Positions 6,104 through 14,209 of a stretch of 24,914 nucleotides of DNA are shown here, one piece after another. A program made the translations under genes and the position numbers. The notes under the pieces were generated by a model that saw only the letters and a program-made list of their open reading frames with translations, was not told the origin of the DNA and did no database searches. The stretch's first letter is position 1; each line of letters starts with the position of its first letter. Origin of the DNA: a virus; IMG/VR virus record IMGVR_UViG_3300047189_000075, positions 1-24,914 of that record; one strand, written 5' to 3'.

Positions 6104-8917
6104 TTACTTTAAACTTTCATCAGTCCGGTTTAATAAATAAATAAATAGATCCTCTAATTTTCTAAACTTATTGGCGATAGTAACATTAAAAATATAATAT
6201 ATGATCCCGCCACTATCCCCGGCAGCCCTATATCCTTCTTCTGCTTCACTGGCAGGTTTATATCCTATTACCGCTTCAACAGCAGGTTTATAAGGTATAG
6301 TAGGCCATTCAGTAAGTACATCGACCCTTACCAATTCAATTTTTTGTATGATAAATTGTTGGTTAATATTTCTCTTTGTAGAATTTAAGGTTATTATCTG
6401 ACCGCTCCAAATATCGCTTCTGTTAGTTATAAAAGTTCCTTGAATAATCGGATTAGCATTCTGCAATAGGTCTGCTTTAGCCGCATCATTGGCCCAAGCT
6501 ATACTATCAATATTATTATCCACCAAGCAAAATTCAATAATACCGTCCCCACCTTCAATAGCGGAAACTTTATCTATAGAATCTTGATCTTCTCGTTTAA
6601 AACAAATGGGTACTCCGAAAGTAGTATAACCAACCAGCAATTCACTTCCTATAGTTAATTCTCCTTCCCCAATGCTTCCTGTGCCATAAATACTTACTGT
6701 ATCATTTGCACTAACCTCAAAAGTTTGATTTGTGCAGGGTATTTTATCTTCATTGATATACCATCTACCACTATATCCCGATTCAACTGCACAAAGATAA
6801 CCAGCGGTAAAATAAATACCTATATAATCACCCTCTACCACATTTAAATCAACTTCAAAGATTTGTTTTGAACCTGATATTACAGTACCAATAATTTCCG
6901 TATCCCTAGTGGAAAGTTTATTAGGAAATCCTACTGGGTCAGGACGATAAAAAATAGCCACTTTACAATAAGTTAAATTTGTATATGCCCATATTTCTAT
7001 CCGGGTAATCTTTCCGGTTACATTAGCCGGGTTACTTTTATTTATGTGTGTAATATTTGGATATCCAACTACTGCTGAACCACTTACTAAAGTCCCCACA
7101 TCAATCATTTGAGTACCTGCCGCCCCAATTGACAATACTTTCGTTTTTTCGTTTAACATAAAATCATAATAAAGTGGGTTATCTACTTCATCCCAACCGA
7201 TTGTTTTAATTATTCCATCCACTTTTATAATAGGAGAAGATTGTTTATATATAATAATATTGGGATCAGCAAAATAACCTATTACTAAATATTTACCATT
7301 ATGAGAATATATCGCTCCCTTACCATTTCCAGTAGGTAAATCGGTAGGATCAACCTGTTTACCTAAAATATCTCCCGTACGAGTATAGATAGTTATAAAA
7401 GGTGTGGTAGAATGAGCAACTGCTAACTGTATCCCATCAGGAGAGAAATCTACACCATAACTGGGACCAGTAGGTAATTCAGCAGGATTAGTTATTTTAG
7501 TAAATACGTCACCTGCTCGTTTATATACTGTAATAAAAGGTGTTACATCGTGACCTACCGCTAAATAAATAGAATCAGGTGTCCAAGCTATATTAAGTCC
7601 CCATCCAGTAGGTAAACTAGCGGGATTGGCTAATTTTGCAAAGGCATCTCCTGTACGCTTATATATAGTAATAAATGGTGTAGTATTATGAGCCACTGCT
7701 AAATAAACACCATCGGGAGAGAATTTACATCCGAAACCATCTCCAGTGGGTAAATTGGCAGGATTGGCAAGTTTAGTAAAGGTATCTCCACTTCTTTTAT
7801 AAATAGTGATATAAGGTGATGTATTATGTGCTATAGCCAGATAAGTGCCATCTGGAAAGAAATCGCAACCCCACCCAGTTCCGGTAGGCAATATATTGGG
7901 GTTAGTTAATTTGGTGAAGGTATCTTCTGCTCTTTTATAAATCATCACGTATGGTGTATTATCATGTACTACTGCCAAATAAGTAGAATCGTAAGAGAAA
8001 GATGCATCGTGTCCATTGTTATTAGGTGTAATATCAGGAAAGTTTAATCTTTTAAATAAATCATTTTCTCTTTTATAGATATAAATACCTTTATTCGCTG
8101 CCACCACTTTTTCATAAGGTACTGCCAAATAAATATCATCATGGGAAAAATCGCATCTCCAAACCCCCCGTGCTGGTTTAGGGTCAGGATCTGGTAATTT
8201 TTCACGCCCCCGGTTAATAGGTGCAAATTTACAAGTCCACTCCGTAGCCACACCATCATAAATAAATGTTTCTCCAAAAGTATCTTCTAACCCCGAACTT
8301 TTTACATAGATCCTATTCCTCAATTGAGAGATATTAGTATTAATTATTAAGTCTTTATAATTTGCCTGGTTATCATCCAATTGAAAAGGGGCCGGATAAG
8401 TATTTTTAGCAAAGAAATGGATATCCTGGTCATAATCCACATACCACTCATAACCGCAAATCTCAGCTATTTTGGTTAGGACTTCGGATACTTGCACAAA
8501 ATCGAAGGCTATTTCGCTTATAATGGGGCCATCACTGACATTATTATAAGTAAAACCAATAGTATAATTATCGATTATATGCTTATAAATATCACCGGCT
8601 TTTTGGTTTTTATAGGATTCAGATACTAATTTTTTATCTAAATCCCGGGTATGATCTATACATTCAACTGGATATTTCAAAAGATTAGGAGGTAAAAAAC
8701 TTTCTTCTTTGGATAAGATCCTTCCTGAAAATAGTTTATTAGCCCCTTCTTCAATTAAAACTGCTTCACCAGGAATGGGGGCAACAGCTATATTATTACA
8801 GATAAAATCAAAGGAAGCAGAATTAACTTTGCTGGTTAGCTCATCCCTTATGCTAAGGGTCCGGGCATCCACATATTCAGTTTTATCCACCCCGCCGATT
8901 TTAACCGTTATGCCCAA
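6104..8917 (-). CDS. Tail hub/baseplate protein with an inserted seven-repeat beta-propeller
   Basis: A 937-residue tail protein. Residues 1-210 look like a gpD/gp27-type hub: I-R-D-E-L-T-S-K-V-N-S-A-S-F-D-F near the start, then D-H-T-R-D-L-D-K-K-L-V and I-C-G-Y-E-W-Y-V-D-Y-D-Q-D-I-H-F-F-A, and Q-L-R-N-R-I-Y-V-K-S-S-G. Residues 250-560 hold seven repeats of about 43 residues with the consensus F-S-P-D-G-x-Y-L-A-V-A-H-x-T-T-P-F-I-T-I-Y-K-R-x-G-D-x-F, which predict a seven-bladed beta-propeller. Residues 610-748 are a beta-sandwich shared with the exported protein at 1967-2536. The remaining C-terminus returns to hub-like sequence (D-I-W-S-G-Q-I-I-T-L) and carries a small Y-K-P-A-x-E-A repeat. 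It follows the tape measure gene by 1 nt, the usual position for distal tail or hub genes. The inserted domains probably bind host surface glycans. Confidence 0.8.
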   Translation of the reverse strand: MGITVKIGGVDKTEYVDARTLSIRDELTSKVNSASFDFICNNIAVAPIPGEAVLIEEGANKLFSGRILSKEESFLPPNLLKYPVECIDHTRDLDKKLVSESYKNQKAGDIYKHIIDNYTIGFTYNNVSDGPIISEIAFDFVQVSEVLTKIAEICGYEWYVDYDQDIHFFAKNTYPAPFQLDDNQANYKDLIINTNISQLRNRIYVKSSGLEDTFGETFIYDGVATEWTCKFAPINRGREKLPDPDPKPARGVWRCDFSHDDIYLAVPYEKVVAANKGIYIYKRENDLFKRLNFPDITPNNNGHDASFSYDSTYLAVVHDNTPYVMIYKRAEDTFTKLTNPNILPTGTGWGCDFFPDGTYLAIAHNTSPYITIYKRSGDTFTKLANPANLPTGDGFGCKFSPDGVYLAVAHNTTPFITIYKRTGDAFAKLANPASLPTGWGLNIAWTPDSIYLAVGHDVTPFITVYKRAGDVFTKITNPAELPTGPSYGVDFSPDGIQLAVAHSTTPFITIYTRTGDILGKQVDPTDLPTGNGKGAIYSHNGKYLVIGYFADPNIIIYKQSSPIIKVDGIIKTIGWDEVDNPLYYDFMLNEKTKVLSIGAAGTQMIDVGTLVSGSAVVGYPNITHINKSNPANVTGKITRIEIWAYTNLTYCKVAIFYRPDPVGFPNKLSTRDTEIIGTVISGSKQIFEVDLNVVEGDYIGIYFTAGYLCAVESGYSGRWYINEDKIPCTNQTFEVSANDTVSIYGTGSIGEGELTIGSELLVGYTTFGVPICFKREDQDSIDKVSAIEGGDGIIEFCLVDNNIDSIAWANDAAKADLLQNANPIIQGTFITNRSDIWSGQIITLNSTKRNINQQFIIQKIELVRVDVLTEWPTIPYKPAVEAVIGYKPASEAEEGYRAAGDSGGIIYYIFNVTIANKFRKLEDLFIYLLNRTDESLK
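7238..8170 (-). repeat. Seven tandem WD40-like coding repeats (beta-propeller insert)
   Basis: Encodes residues 250-560 of the tail hub protein. The Y-L-A-V/I motif followed by x-H-x-x-T-P-x-I-x-I-Y-K-R recurs seven times at about 43-residue spacing. Repeats 2-6 are most alike; the first and last are degenerate, as is usual at the closure of a propeller ring. Each repeat ends with an N-P-x-x-L-P-T-G linker. Confidence 0.85.
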
Positions 8918-8918
8918 T

Positions 8919-10907
8919 TTAGTGTCTCCTCTTTAATTCTATTTTTCTTAATACCTCATCACTTATGGTTACCGCCAATCTTTTAATATCTACTTCGGAG
9001 TCAATCCTGTTATCATGGATATCAATATATATTTTAGTTTCACCAAAACTTGACGCAGTAATATTCGGAGTCCCTACTGATCCACCACCAGCAAAAGCAG
9101 GGATCGGAGTAGGTAAACCCCCAGCAATGGCACTAATTAAATCTTGAGGGATCGCTTTAAATCTCCTGATAAAATCAGTCATAGGTTTAGATATCACATA
9201 TTCTCCAATATCCAATTTTGCCATTACCGTATCGGTCATTCCACCAAATTGAAACTTTTTCACTTCTCCGCCAGATTGAAATTCTTTAACTATACCGCCC
9301 ATATCAAATCCAATAGCACCAAAGACTAATTTAATTACCCAGGAAGCTGCAAGTTTGGCTATTTGCTGAAGAATAGCATCTATTATGCTTTTCCAGAGGT
9401 CTTTCATGGCTTCCCCAAAGGTTTTAGACCCTGAAAGGATATTATAAAAAGCACTACTTAACCCACTTTGCATAGAAGTTTTTAAGTCAGATATAAGATC
9501 ACCAATAGCAGAAGTGGTATCATCGATATTTTCTTCTATCTTCTCGCCAGTATATTTTAGAGGTTCCAATACTAAATCCATGTTATTATAAATACCATCT
9601 CCGAACATAGTCATCATATTAGGCATCCATTGGTCAGAAGTAGAAAGCGGTCCTTCTATTGGTGGTGATTCAAAGCCAAAGAAATTTTTAACCTTATTAC
9701 CGACACTTTTACAGGCTTCGCCTATATCGCCTACTTTAGATTTAATTCCATCAGCAAGCCCTGAAACTGCATTTTTACCCCAATCCAACATTTTTTTAGG
9801 TAAATTAGCTAAATCTTCAAACTTTTGAACTATCCAATCTATCATCTCTTGAACTTTTAATATTGCACTGTCTTTTAAATCGGTAAGAAATCCGATTATT
9901 TTTTCATACCAATCTTCAACAAAGGTGACTATGGTATCCCAATTTTTCCAAATCAATACCACTGCACCAATTGCTAAAATCAATAAACCTATTGGTCCGG
10001 TTGAAATAGTGCCTATTGCGGATATAGCCCCTGATATTTTACCAAATGCTGCCACAGCCATTAGTATTGGTCCGCCTACTGCAGCCACAATTCCTACTAC
10101 CGCACCAACTTTTGTAATAGTTTCAATTAATCTGGGATTTTCTTCTGCCCAAAGTGAAATTTTACCTACTATTTCGGTAGCTTTTTCAATTAAGGGAATA
10201 ATTGCTGGAATTAAAACCTCTCCAATAGTCCTTCCTGCCCCGGCTAAACTTCCAGTTAAACTGGTCATTTTATCTTTAAATTCATCAGCTGCCTGTGCTG
10301 ATTTGGTAGATATTTCTATACCTAAATCTTTAGCCTTTCCCATTAATTCCTCTATACCTGCTCCACCTTCTTTAAGTAGAGGTATTAATTGAGTTCCTGA
10401 CCTTGCTCCAAATAAATCCATAGCCAGGGCTGCTTGTTTGGCAGGATTTTCTATTTCAGCAATTTTGGTAGCAGCTTCTTTTAAGACATCAATGGTGGGT
10501 CTCAAGTTACCTTCTGCATCTACAACAGATATTCCTAAATATTCAAAAGCATCTTTTGCTGTTCCTATTCCTTTAGAAGCATCATCCATACCTTTAGTTA
10601 AAAATTTTAATCCTATCTCTAATCCTTCAATATTTGTTCCTGACAGTTCAGCTGCGTAAGCAAGGGTTGATAAATGTTCTACTGATACCCCAGTCCTCAA
10701 GCTCATATCATTAAATTGGTCTCCAACTTGAGCAGTCTTAAGCACAATAGCAGTAAAAATACCAGTAATTGCAGTCCCGGCAATAGTCGCAATTTTCCCA
10801 ATAGAACCTATCTTTTCAGAAAAACTGCTAACATGGCCACTGGCTTTTTCTAAAGCACCTTCTAATTTTGTAGCATCACCTAAAATATTAACCCAAATAT
10901 CTGCCAA
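8919..10907 (-). CDS. Tail tape measure protein
   Basis: 662 residues, TTG start at 10905-10907 with AGGGGTG about 10 nt upstream. The N-terminal part (about 1-240) is alpha-helical with the PhageMin/TP901 tape-measure pattern: I-G-K-I-A-T-I-A-G-T-A-I-T-G-I-F, then F-N-D-M-S-L-R-T-G-V-S-V-E-H-L-S-T-L and D-L-F-G-A-R-S-G-T-Q-L-I-P-L-L. Two or three hydrophobic helices follow near residues 265-325. The C-terminal third has a G-I-x-x-x-M-x-x-V-x-x-P-L region and Gly-rich linkers (F-A-G-G-G-S-V-G-T-P). It sets tail length and enters the cell membrane during DNA injection. At this length the tail would be fairly short for a siphovirus. It starts 1 nt after the stop of the chaperone GT frame, as expected. 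Confidence 0.92.
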   Translation of the reverse strand: MADIWVNILGDATKLEGALEKASGHVSSFSEKIGSIGKIATIAGTAITGIFTAIVLKTAQVGDQFNDMSLRTGVSVEHLSTLAYAAELSGTNIEGLEIGLKFLTKGMDDASKGIGTAKDAFEYLGISVVDAEGNLRPTIDVLKEAATKIAEIENPAKQAALAMDLFGARSGTQLIPLLKEGGAGIEELMGKAKDLGIEISTKSAQAADEFKDKMTSLTGSLAGAGRTIGEVLIPAIIPLIEKATEIVGKISLWAEENPRLIETITKVGAVVGIVAAVGGPILMAVAAFGKISGAISAIGTISTGPIGLLILAIGAVVLIWKNWDTIVTFVEDWYEKIIGFLTDLKDSAILKVQEMIDWIVQKFEDLANLPKKMLDWGKNAVSGLADGIKSKVGDIGEACKSVGNKVKNFFGFESPPIEGPLSTSDQWMPNMMTMFGDGIYNNMDLVLEPLKYTGEKIEENIDDTTSAIGDLISDLKTSMQSGLSSAFYNILSGSKTFGEAMKDLWKSIIDAILQQIAKLAASWVIKLVFGAIGFDMGGIVKEFQSGGEVKKFQFGGMTDTVMAKLDIGEYVISKPMTDFIRRFKAIPQDLISAIAGGLPTPIPAFAGGGSVGTPNITASSFGETKIYIDIHDNRIDSEVDIKRLAVTISDEVLRKIELKRRH

Positions 10908-10908
10908 T

Positions 10909-11453
10909 CTATTTTTTCACCCCTAGAAAAGCTAAAACTGCCCTATAAAAAAGCATTTTTAACTCATAAATTTTGAGAGCATCTTCCATTATCCAGTCTA
11001 AATCATCAAGGGGAATTGCCAAGATATCTCTATACCCATAATCGTAGGCAAAAGATAAAGTCTTTACTATTTCTTGGAATCCCCCGGCTTGAAATATTTT
11101 TTTAATCCAGCTATTTGCACGATCGCTTTTTGCACTCTTTCAAAATCATCAACATCAATCATATCTTCAAAATCATCTATGGTTAAATCTTTTGCTTCCG
11201 GATTAAACTTCTTAATTACATGTAATAAAGTATAGAAACTATAATCATAAACCGTTACCTCATCCTCTTTCTTTACTTTCCTTTTTTCTATGTTTAATTT
11301 CTTGATATCCAGCATAGACAGAGATTTAATGATATACTCTTTATTCCCTATTTTAACCGGAGAAGTAAAGACTTCCTCTTCGGTAATATTTGGATTATAA
11401 CTTGTATCCCCATTAACAATATTTGATTTTTTAACTTCTTTATTTTTAGGCAT
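10909..11453 (-). CDS. Tail assembly chaperone GT fusion, made by -1 frameshifting
   Basis: The 128-residue G protein frame (11067-11453) reads A AAA AAA at codons 118-119. A -1 slip there opens a frame of 62 further codons to the TAG at 10909-10911, adding I-F-Q-A-G-G-F-Q-E-I-V-K-T-L and ending F-L-G-V-K-K. The fusion would be 181 residues. The extension has no start codon of its own in a suitable place, is strongly protein-like, and fills the whole gap up to the tape measure gene. This matches the G/GT pair of lambda and many other long-tailed phages, where the GT form binds tail tube protein and recruits it to the tape measure. Confidence 0.85.
11067..11453 (-). CDS. Tail assembly chaperone, unshifted (G-like) form
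   Basis: 128 residues with a disordered polar N-terminus, then V-K-I-G-N-K-E-Y-I-I-K-S-L-S-M-L-D-I-K-K-L and a helical acidic region (D-F-E-D-M-I-D-V-D-D-F-E-R-V-Q-K-A-I), ending P-G-D-S-K-K. Size, acidic helical makeup and position between tail tube and tape measure fit the lambda gpG role. GAAGGAG lies just upstream of the ATG. This is the main product; a minority of ribosomes would make the longer fusion. Confidence 0.85.
   Translation of the reverse strand: MPKNKEVKKSNIVNGDTSYNPNITEEEVFTSPVKIGNKEYIIKSLSMLDIKKLNIEKRKVKKEDEVTVYDYSFYTLLHVIKKFNPEAKDLTIDDFEDMIDVDDFERVQKAIVQIAGLKKYFKPGDSKK
11097..11103 (-). promoter_or_regulatory. Programmed -1 ribosomal frameshift site (A AAA AAA)
   Basis: Seven consecutive A on the minus strand are read as ..A AAA AAA in the G frame (codons 118-119), the classic bacterial slippery heptamer. 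The GC-rich GCCGGGGGATTCC segment some 10-25 nt downstream could add a pausing structure. The unshifted frame stops 9 codons later at 11067-11069. Confidence 0.85.
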
Positions 11454-11557
11454 AATACTCCTTCCTTACTATTAGATAATTCTCTCAAGATACCCCTGAA
11501 TCGTGTCAATTTATACCCTATTTAATGAAATTTTATCCTACCTAATATCTTTATACC

Positions 11558-13006
11558 TTAATATTCTGGCTCTAAGTTTATCAGGGTAATTTTGTAAGGA
11601 TATCCTAAACTTGCATCGTATTTGGCCTTACCGGTAACTCCACAAACTATCGGTCCCGGTCCACCCATATTAATTGGATAGGTTAGGTATCTAAATTTAG
11701 GTATGTCAATTTGCAAGGTATAGTAATATCCGGTTTCACATTCCGCCCCTACAAATTTAACCTGGAAGGACTGCTCCGTACCATTAATAAATTTATTGTA
11801 TTCAGTCCGATCTACAAAATCGATGTTGAAATTGACTGGAATAGTCCTAAAACCACTCCGAACAATCTTCCTGAGAATAGCGGTATTATTTAGGGCATAT
11901 TTTCCTACACATTTATTGTCATAATTTATCCCGAAACTTTCCAGATCATTATTGATATTTCCTTCTGCTGTTCCACCTATTTTAATAATTGCCTGTTCCC
12001 AGGTAAAAGGATTGGTAGTTTCAAGTGATAAACCGGTCTTTGGTGTATCGCCCAAATTCTTAGCAATGATTCCATTAGTAGCCTTTAAAATTTTATCAGT
12101 AGTAGAGAAATTTAAGGCTAGAGTATTAACTATTGCCCCTAAAAACTGGAAGGCATCCCCTTGATCCCGGTAAACCTCTAAAGTATAGGGGTTAATCGGA
12201 CAATCTGCATGAAAATCAGTAGCCTGTCTGGGAATAAAGATATGCTGTTTAGCATTGGTGGCATTGGTAGTGGTTATCTTTCTAATATTATCAATATTAA
12301 TAACACATTCCCCTAAATCAGTTATATATTTCAAGCCCATACTGATTACAGCGGTCAAAGCTGCTGGAGTAGCAATGGTTAGGGTTACCTCTTTCCATAC
12401 TCCAGCGGTTAAAGCCGGGATATTTAAAGATTCAAGCGGTGTGGCACAATTAGGTGAATCATCAAGTAAAAATTGTAAATCCCCTAAGGCAGTGACTACA
12501 GAGCATTTAATCCATAACTTTGTATGGGTTGAAGCAGTCATGTTATTAGAGGCAATTGCTTCAGTGGCTAAAATAGTCCCTGCTGTTACTCCAGAAGTAA
12601 CTCGCAATTTTACCGATTTAGTTCCTTTTTTATAATCGCTTGCATCTACCTCAGATATTACTCCACCGTTTACTAACTCGTCCCATTTATCTTCGCAATC
12701 CTCTATCTCGGTTTCTGCTGTACCTGCTGGGGTAGCTGCTGCCGGTTCATTAATTGCACTTCTTAATAGGTGGCCTAAACTTGCAGGATGTACTTCCACA
12801 ATAACATTACCAGCAAAAGCCCTTTCTCCTTGATATGATATTGGCTCGTCAAGTATTCCCCTTTGGGCAGCAGATAAAACATCTTCAATATTCGGGATCA
12901 GGGTTTCACTAACAAACGGTAAGAAAAAATCATTAACTCCGCTTTCTTTAGTTCCCCAAATTAATTCTTTTTTTAATCCTATATGTCCTCTGTTTCCTTG
13001 TGGCAT
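11558..13006 (-). CDS. Major tail tube protein with an inserted beta-sandwich domain
   Basis: 482 residues, ribosome site AAAGGAGTG. The N-terminal part (G-N-R-G-H-I-G-L-K-K-E, W-G-T, F-V-S-E-T-L, I-S-Y-Q-G-E-R-A-F-A-G, H-P-A-S-L-G-H-L-L) and the C-terminal part (N-P-F-T-W-E-Q-A-I-I-K-I-G, R-T-I-P-V-N-F-N-I-D-F, P-K-F-R-Y-L) together read as a Phage_tube-type tail tube. Residues about 100-245 are an insertion with a jelly-roll pattern (E-D-W/K-W opening, K-K-G-T-K-S-V-K-L-R-V, T-K-L-W-I-K-C, G-V-W-K-E-V-T-L-T-I, V-I-N-I-D-N-I-R-K-I). This resembles carbohydrate-binding modules and would project from the tube surface. Plain tube proteins of this type are closer to 300 residues, which the insert explains. 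Confidence 0.8.
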   Translation of the reverse strand: MPQGNRGHIGLKKELIWGTKESGVNDFFLPFVSETLIPNIEDVLSAAQRGILDEPISYQGERAFAGNVIVEVHPASLGHLLRSAINEPAAATPAGTAETEIEDCEDKWDELVNGGVISEVDASDYKKGTKSVKLRVTSGVTAGTILATEAIASNNMTASTHTKLWIKCSVVTALGDLQFLLDDSPNCATPLESLNIPALTAGVWKEVTLTIATPAALTAVISMGLKYITDLGECVINIDNIRKITTTNATNAKQHIFIPRQATDFHADCPINPYTLEVYRDQGDAFQFLGAIVNTLALNFSTTDKILKATNGIIAKNLGDTPKTGLSLETTNPFTWEQAIIKIGGTAEGNINNDLESFGINYDNKCVGKYALNNTAILRKIVRSGFRTIPVNFNIDFVDRTEYNKFINGTEQSFQVKFVGAECETGYYYTLQIDIPKFRYLTYPINMGGPGPIVCGVTGKAKYDASLGYPYKITLINLEPEY

Positions 13007-13184
13007 TATTTATCACTCCTTTCTTTTTAGATTCTATTTTTATTTCTTTTATTTCATTAAAATAGCCAGTTTTCAGATATTCTTTAGCCTTTGATTCATT
13101 ATCAATATTTATAATTTCATTAGGTTGAAAAATACCAAAACCAACTACTTCCAGCTTACTATTTCGATTATATTTTAATCGCAT
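12948..13184 (-). CDS. Small tail-region protein of unknown function
   Basis: 78 residues. The recognisable part is F-G-I-F-Q-P-N-E-I-I-N-I-D-N-E-S-K-A-K-E-Y-L-K-T-G-Y-F, a pattern common to small phage proteins with F-x-P-G-E-x-x-x-V-x-x-x-x-A-x-x-L-x-x-x-G-x-F found between connector and tail genes. The C-terminus is basic (R-K-Q-R-T-Y-R-I-K-K-R-I). Its last 59 nt overlap the start of the tail tube gene in another frame, so tube translation may be coupled. AAGGTGA precedes the ATG. Confidence 0.65.
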   Translation of the reverse strand: MRLKYNRNSKLEVVGFGIFQPNEIINIDNESKAKEYLKTGYFNEIKEIKIESKKKGVINNATRKQRTYRIKKRINLGN

Positions 13185-13199
13185 ATAATCACCTTCTTT

Positions 13200-13646
13200 T
13201 TATTCTCTGGTTACAAAATTTTGCCTTAAAGTTATTTTCATATCAATTTCTACTCCCCTAAATGGGAATGAATTAAAATTAAATCTGGTATCCGGGAAAC
13301 TAAAATATAGACATTCCCCATCCAGATCAATATGAGCGCCGAGAGCTTTTTTAATATCAAAATTTAAATCAAGAATACCTTTATTAGTGACATCCCCGAC
13401 TATTTGCTTATCCACATCAAAAATCTTTATGTAACCAAATATAGTTAAAGTAAAATTTATCTCCGTTTTATGAGGCATGGTTATCGCCTCTTCTGGTGCA
13501 TTGGTAGGCTCCAAAATAATACAGGGAAAATTATTTGTGGGGATATTATCGCGTGTCCCTGCATATACAATTTTAATATAAGTTTTTAAAACAGTATCCT
13601 CTTCTAAAATTGTTTTAACCTTATTCCAGATAGTCTCTAATTTCAT
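13200..13646 (-). CDS. Tail completion/terminator-like protein
   Basis: 148 residues: an N-terminal helix (I-W-N-K-V-K-T-I-L-E-E-D), then Y-A-G-T-R-D-N-I-P-T-N-N-F-P-C-I-I-L-E-P, strands N-F-T-L-T-I-F-G-Y-I, and a C-terminal R-G-V-E-I-D-M-K-I-T-L-R-Q. Helix followed by mixed strands with I-x-x-x-x-F-P-C-I-x-x-x-P is typical of small minor tail or tail-terminator proteins that cap the tube. It overlaps the upstream virion morphogenesis gene by 4 nt (ATGA type). The assignment rests on size, pattern and position. Confidence 0.6.
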   Translation of the reverse strand: MKLETIWNKVKTILEEDTVLKTYIKIVYAGTRDNIPTNNFPCIILEPTNAPEEAITMPHKTEINFTLTIFGYIKIFDVDKQIVGDVTNKGILDLNFDIKKALGAHIDLDGECLYFSFPDTRFNFNSFPFRGVEIDMKITLRQNFVTRE

Positions 13647-14209
13647 TCTTTAGTTATCTCCTCTAAATATTCGGTGAAGATCCTAACTATATTTGTTTTA
13701 TCCTCTTCTTGAAAGAGTAAAAATTTACGCTGGGGTAACTTAGCGATCCTTGCTTTTTGGTGAACGTGCATAGCAAAAACATCTTCTCCACTACCAGGGT
13801 CAACCCAATGTAAAACTCTGGCTTTTATCGGATAGATATCCCTTGCCGGTATTTTAATAGAGCCACCTTCTTGATGTTTCCTCATATAATCAAGTCTGGT
13901 TCCTATCTGGACTTCCTGATCAGATACAACTTCATAAACAATAGAGCCTTTCCCTATCCCGGTATCTTGTAATATCTTTGCTCCTTTACCTTCTTTTCTT
14001 CGCATGGCAATAGTCATCGGTGAAAGCGGGGCCCATTTTGTAGGCCTACCTTCTGCTCTAAAATTTTTATCAATAGATCCAAGCATCAATATTCCACATC
14101 GCTTTAAAGGGACTCTAAGATTTTTAGCCTTTTCCCCTGCCTGTTTTAATAAAGCCTTAACCTTTTCATCATCTTTTATCTCATAACTGATTAATGCTCC
14201 ATTAGTCAT
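13643..14209 (-). CDS. Virion morphogenesis / tail completion protein (Mu gpG / P2 gpS-like)
   Basis: 188 residues. The segment I-D-K-N-F-R-A-E-G-R-P-T-K-W-A-P-L-S-P-M-T, then R-R-K-E-G, I-L-Q-D-T-G and a later Y-M-R-K-H-Q-E-G-G is the family hallmark of phage virion morphogenesis proteins (F-x-x-x-G-x-P-x-x-W-x-P-L, L-x-x-T-G-x-L, Y-A-x-x-H-Q-x-G). The family acts in head-tail joining or tail completion. The C-terminus has the usual P-Q-R-x-F-L segment. It starts inside the end of the connector gene (8-nt overlap) and overlaps the next gene by 4 nt. Confidence 0.85.
   Translation of the reverse strand: MTNGALISYEIKDDEKVKALLKQAGEKAKNLRVPLKRCGILMLGSIDKNFRAEGRPTKWAPLSPMTIAMRRKEGKGAKILQDTGIGKGSIVYEVVSDQEVQIGTRLDYMRKHQEGGSIKIPARDIYPIKARVLHWVDPGSGEDVFAMHVHQKARIAKLPQRKFLLFQEEDKTNIVRIFTEYLEEITKE

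Noticed and set aside
7238-8170. Regularly spaced DNA repeats that might be a CRISPR array
   Set aside because: The repeats are about 130 bp apart, in frame, diverged at the DNA level and encode propeller blades; there are no constant short repeats with unique spacers.
9925-10392. Long plus-strand open frame of 155 codons
   Set aside because: It lies antisense to the tape measure gene, has a low-complexity Pro/Ile/Thr/Ala product typical of reversed helical coding DNA, and no ribosome site.
11454-11557. TTGACA hexamer upstream of the tail chaperone as a promoter
   Set aside because: No TATAAT-like box at 16-18 nt spacing; the nearest candidate is about 25 nt away.
12255-12635. Plus-strand open frame of 126 codons
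   Set aside because: Antisense to the tail tube protein, whose minus-strand frame has clear family motifs; no ribosome site.
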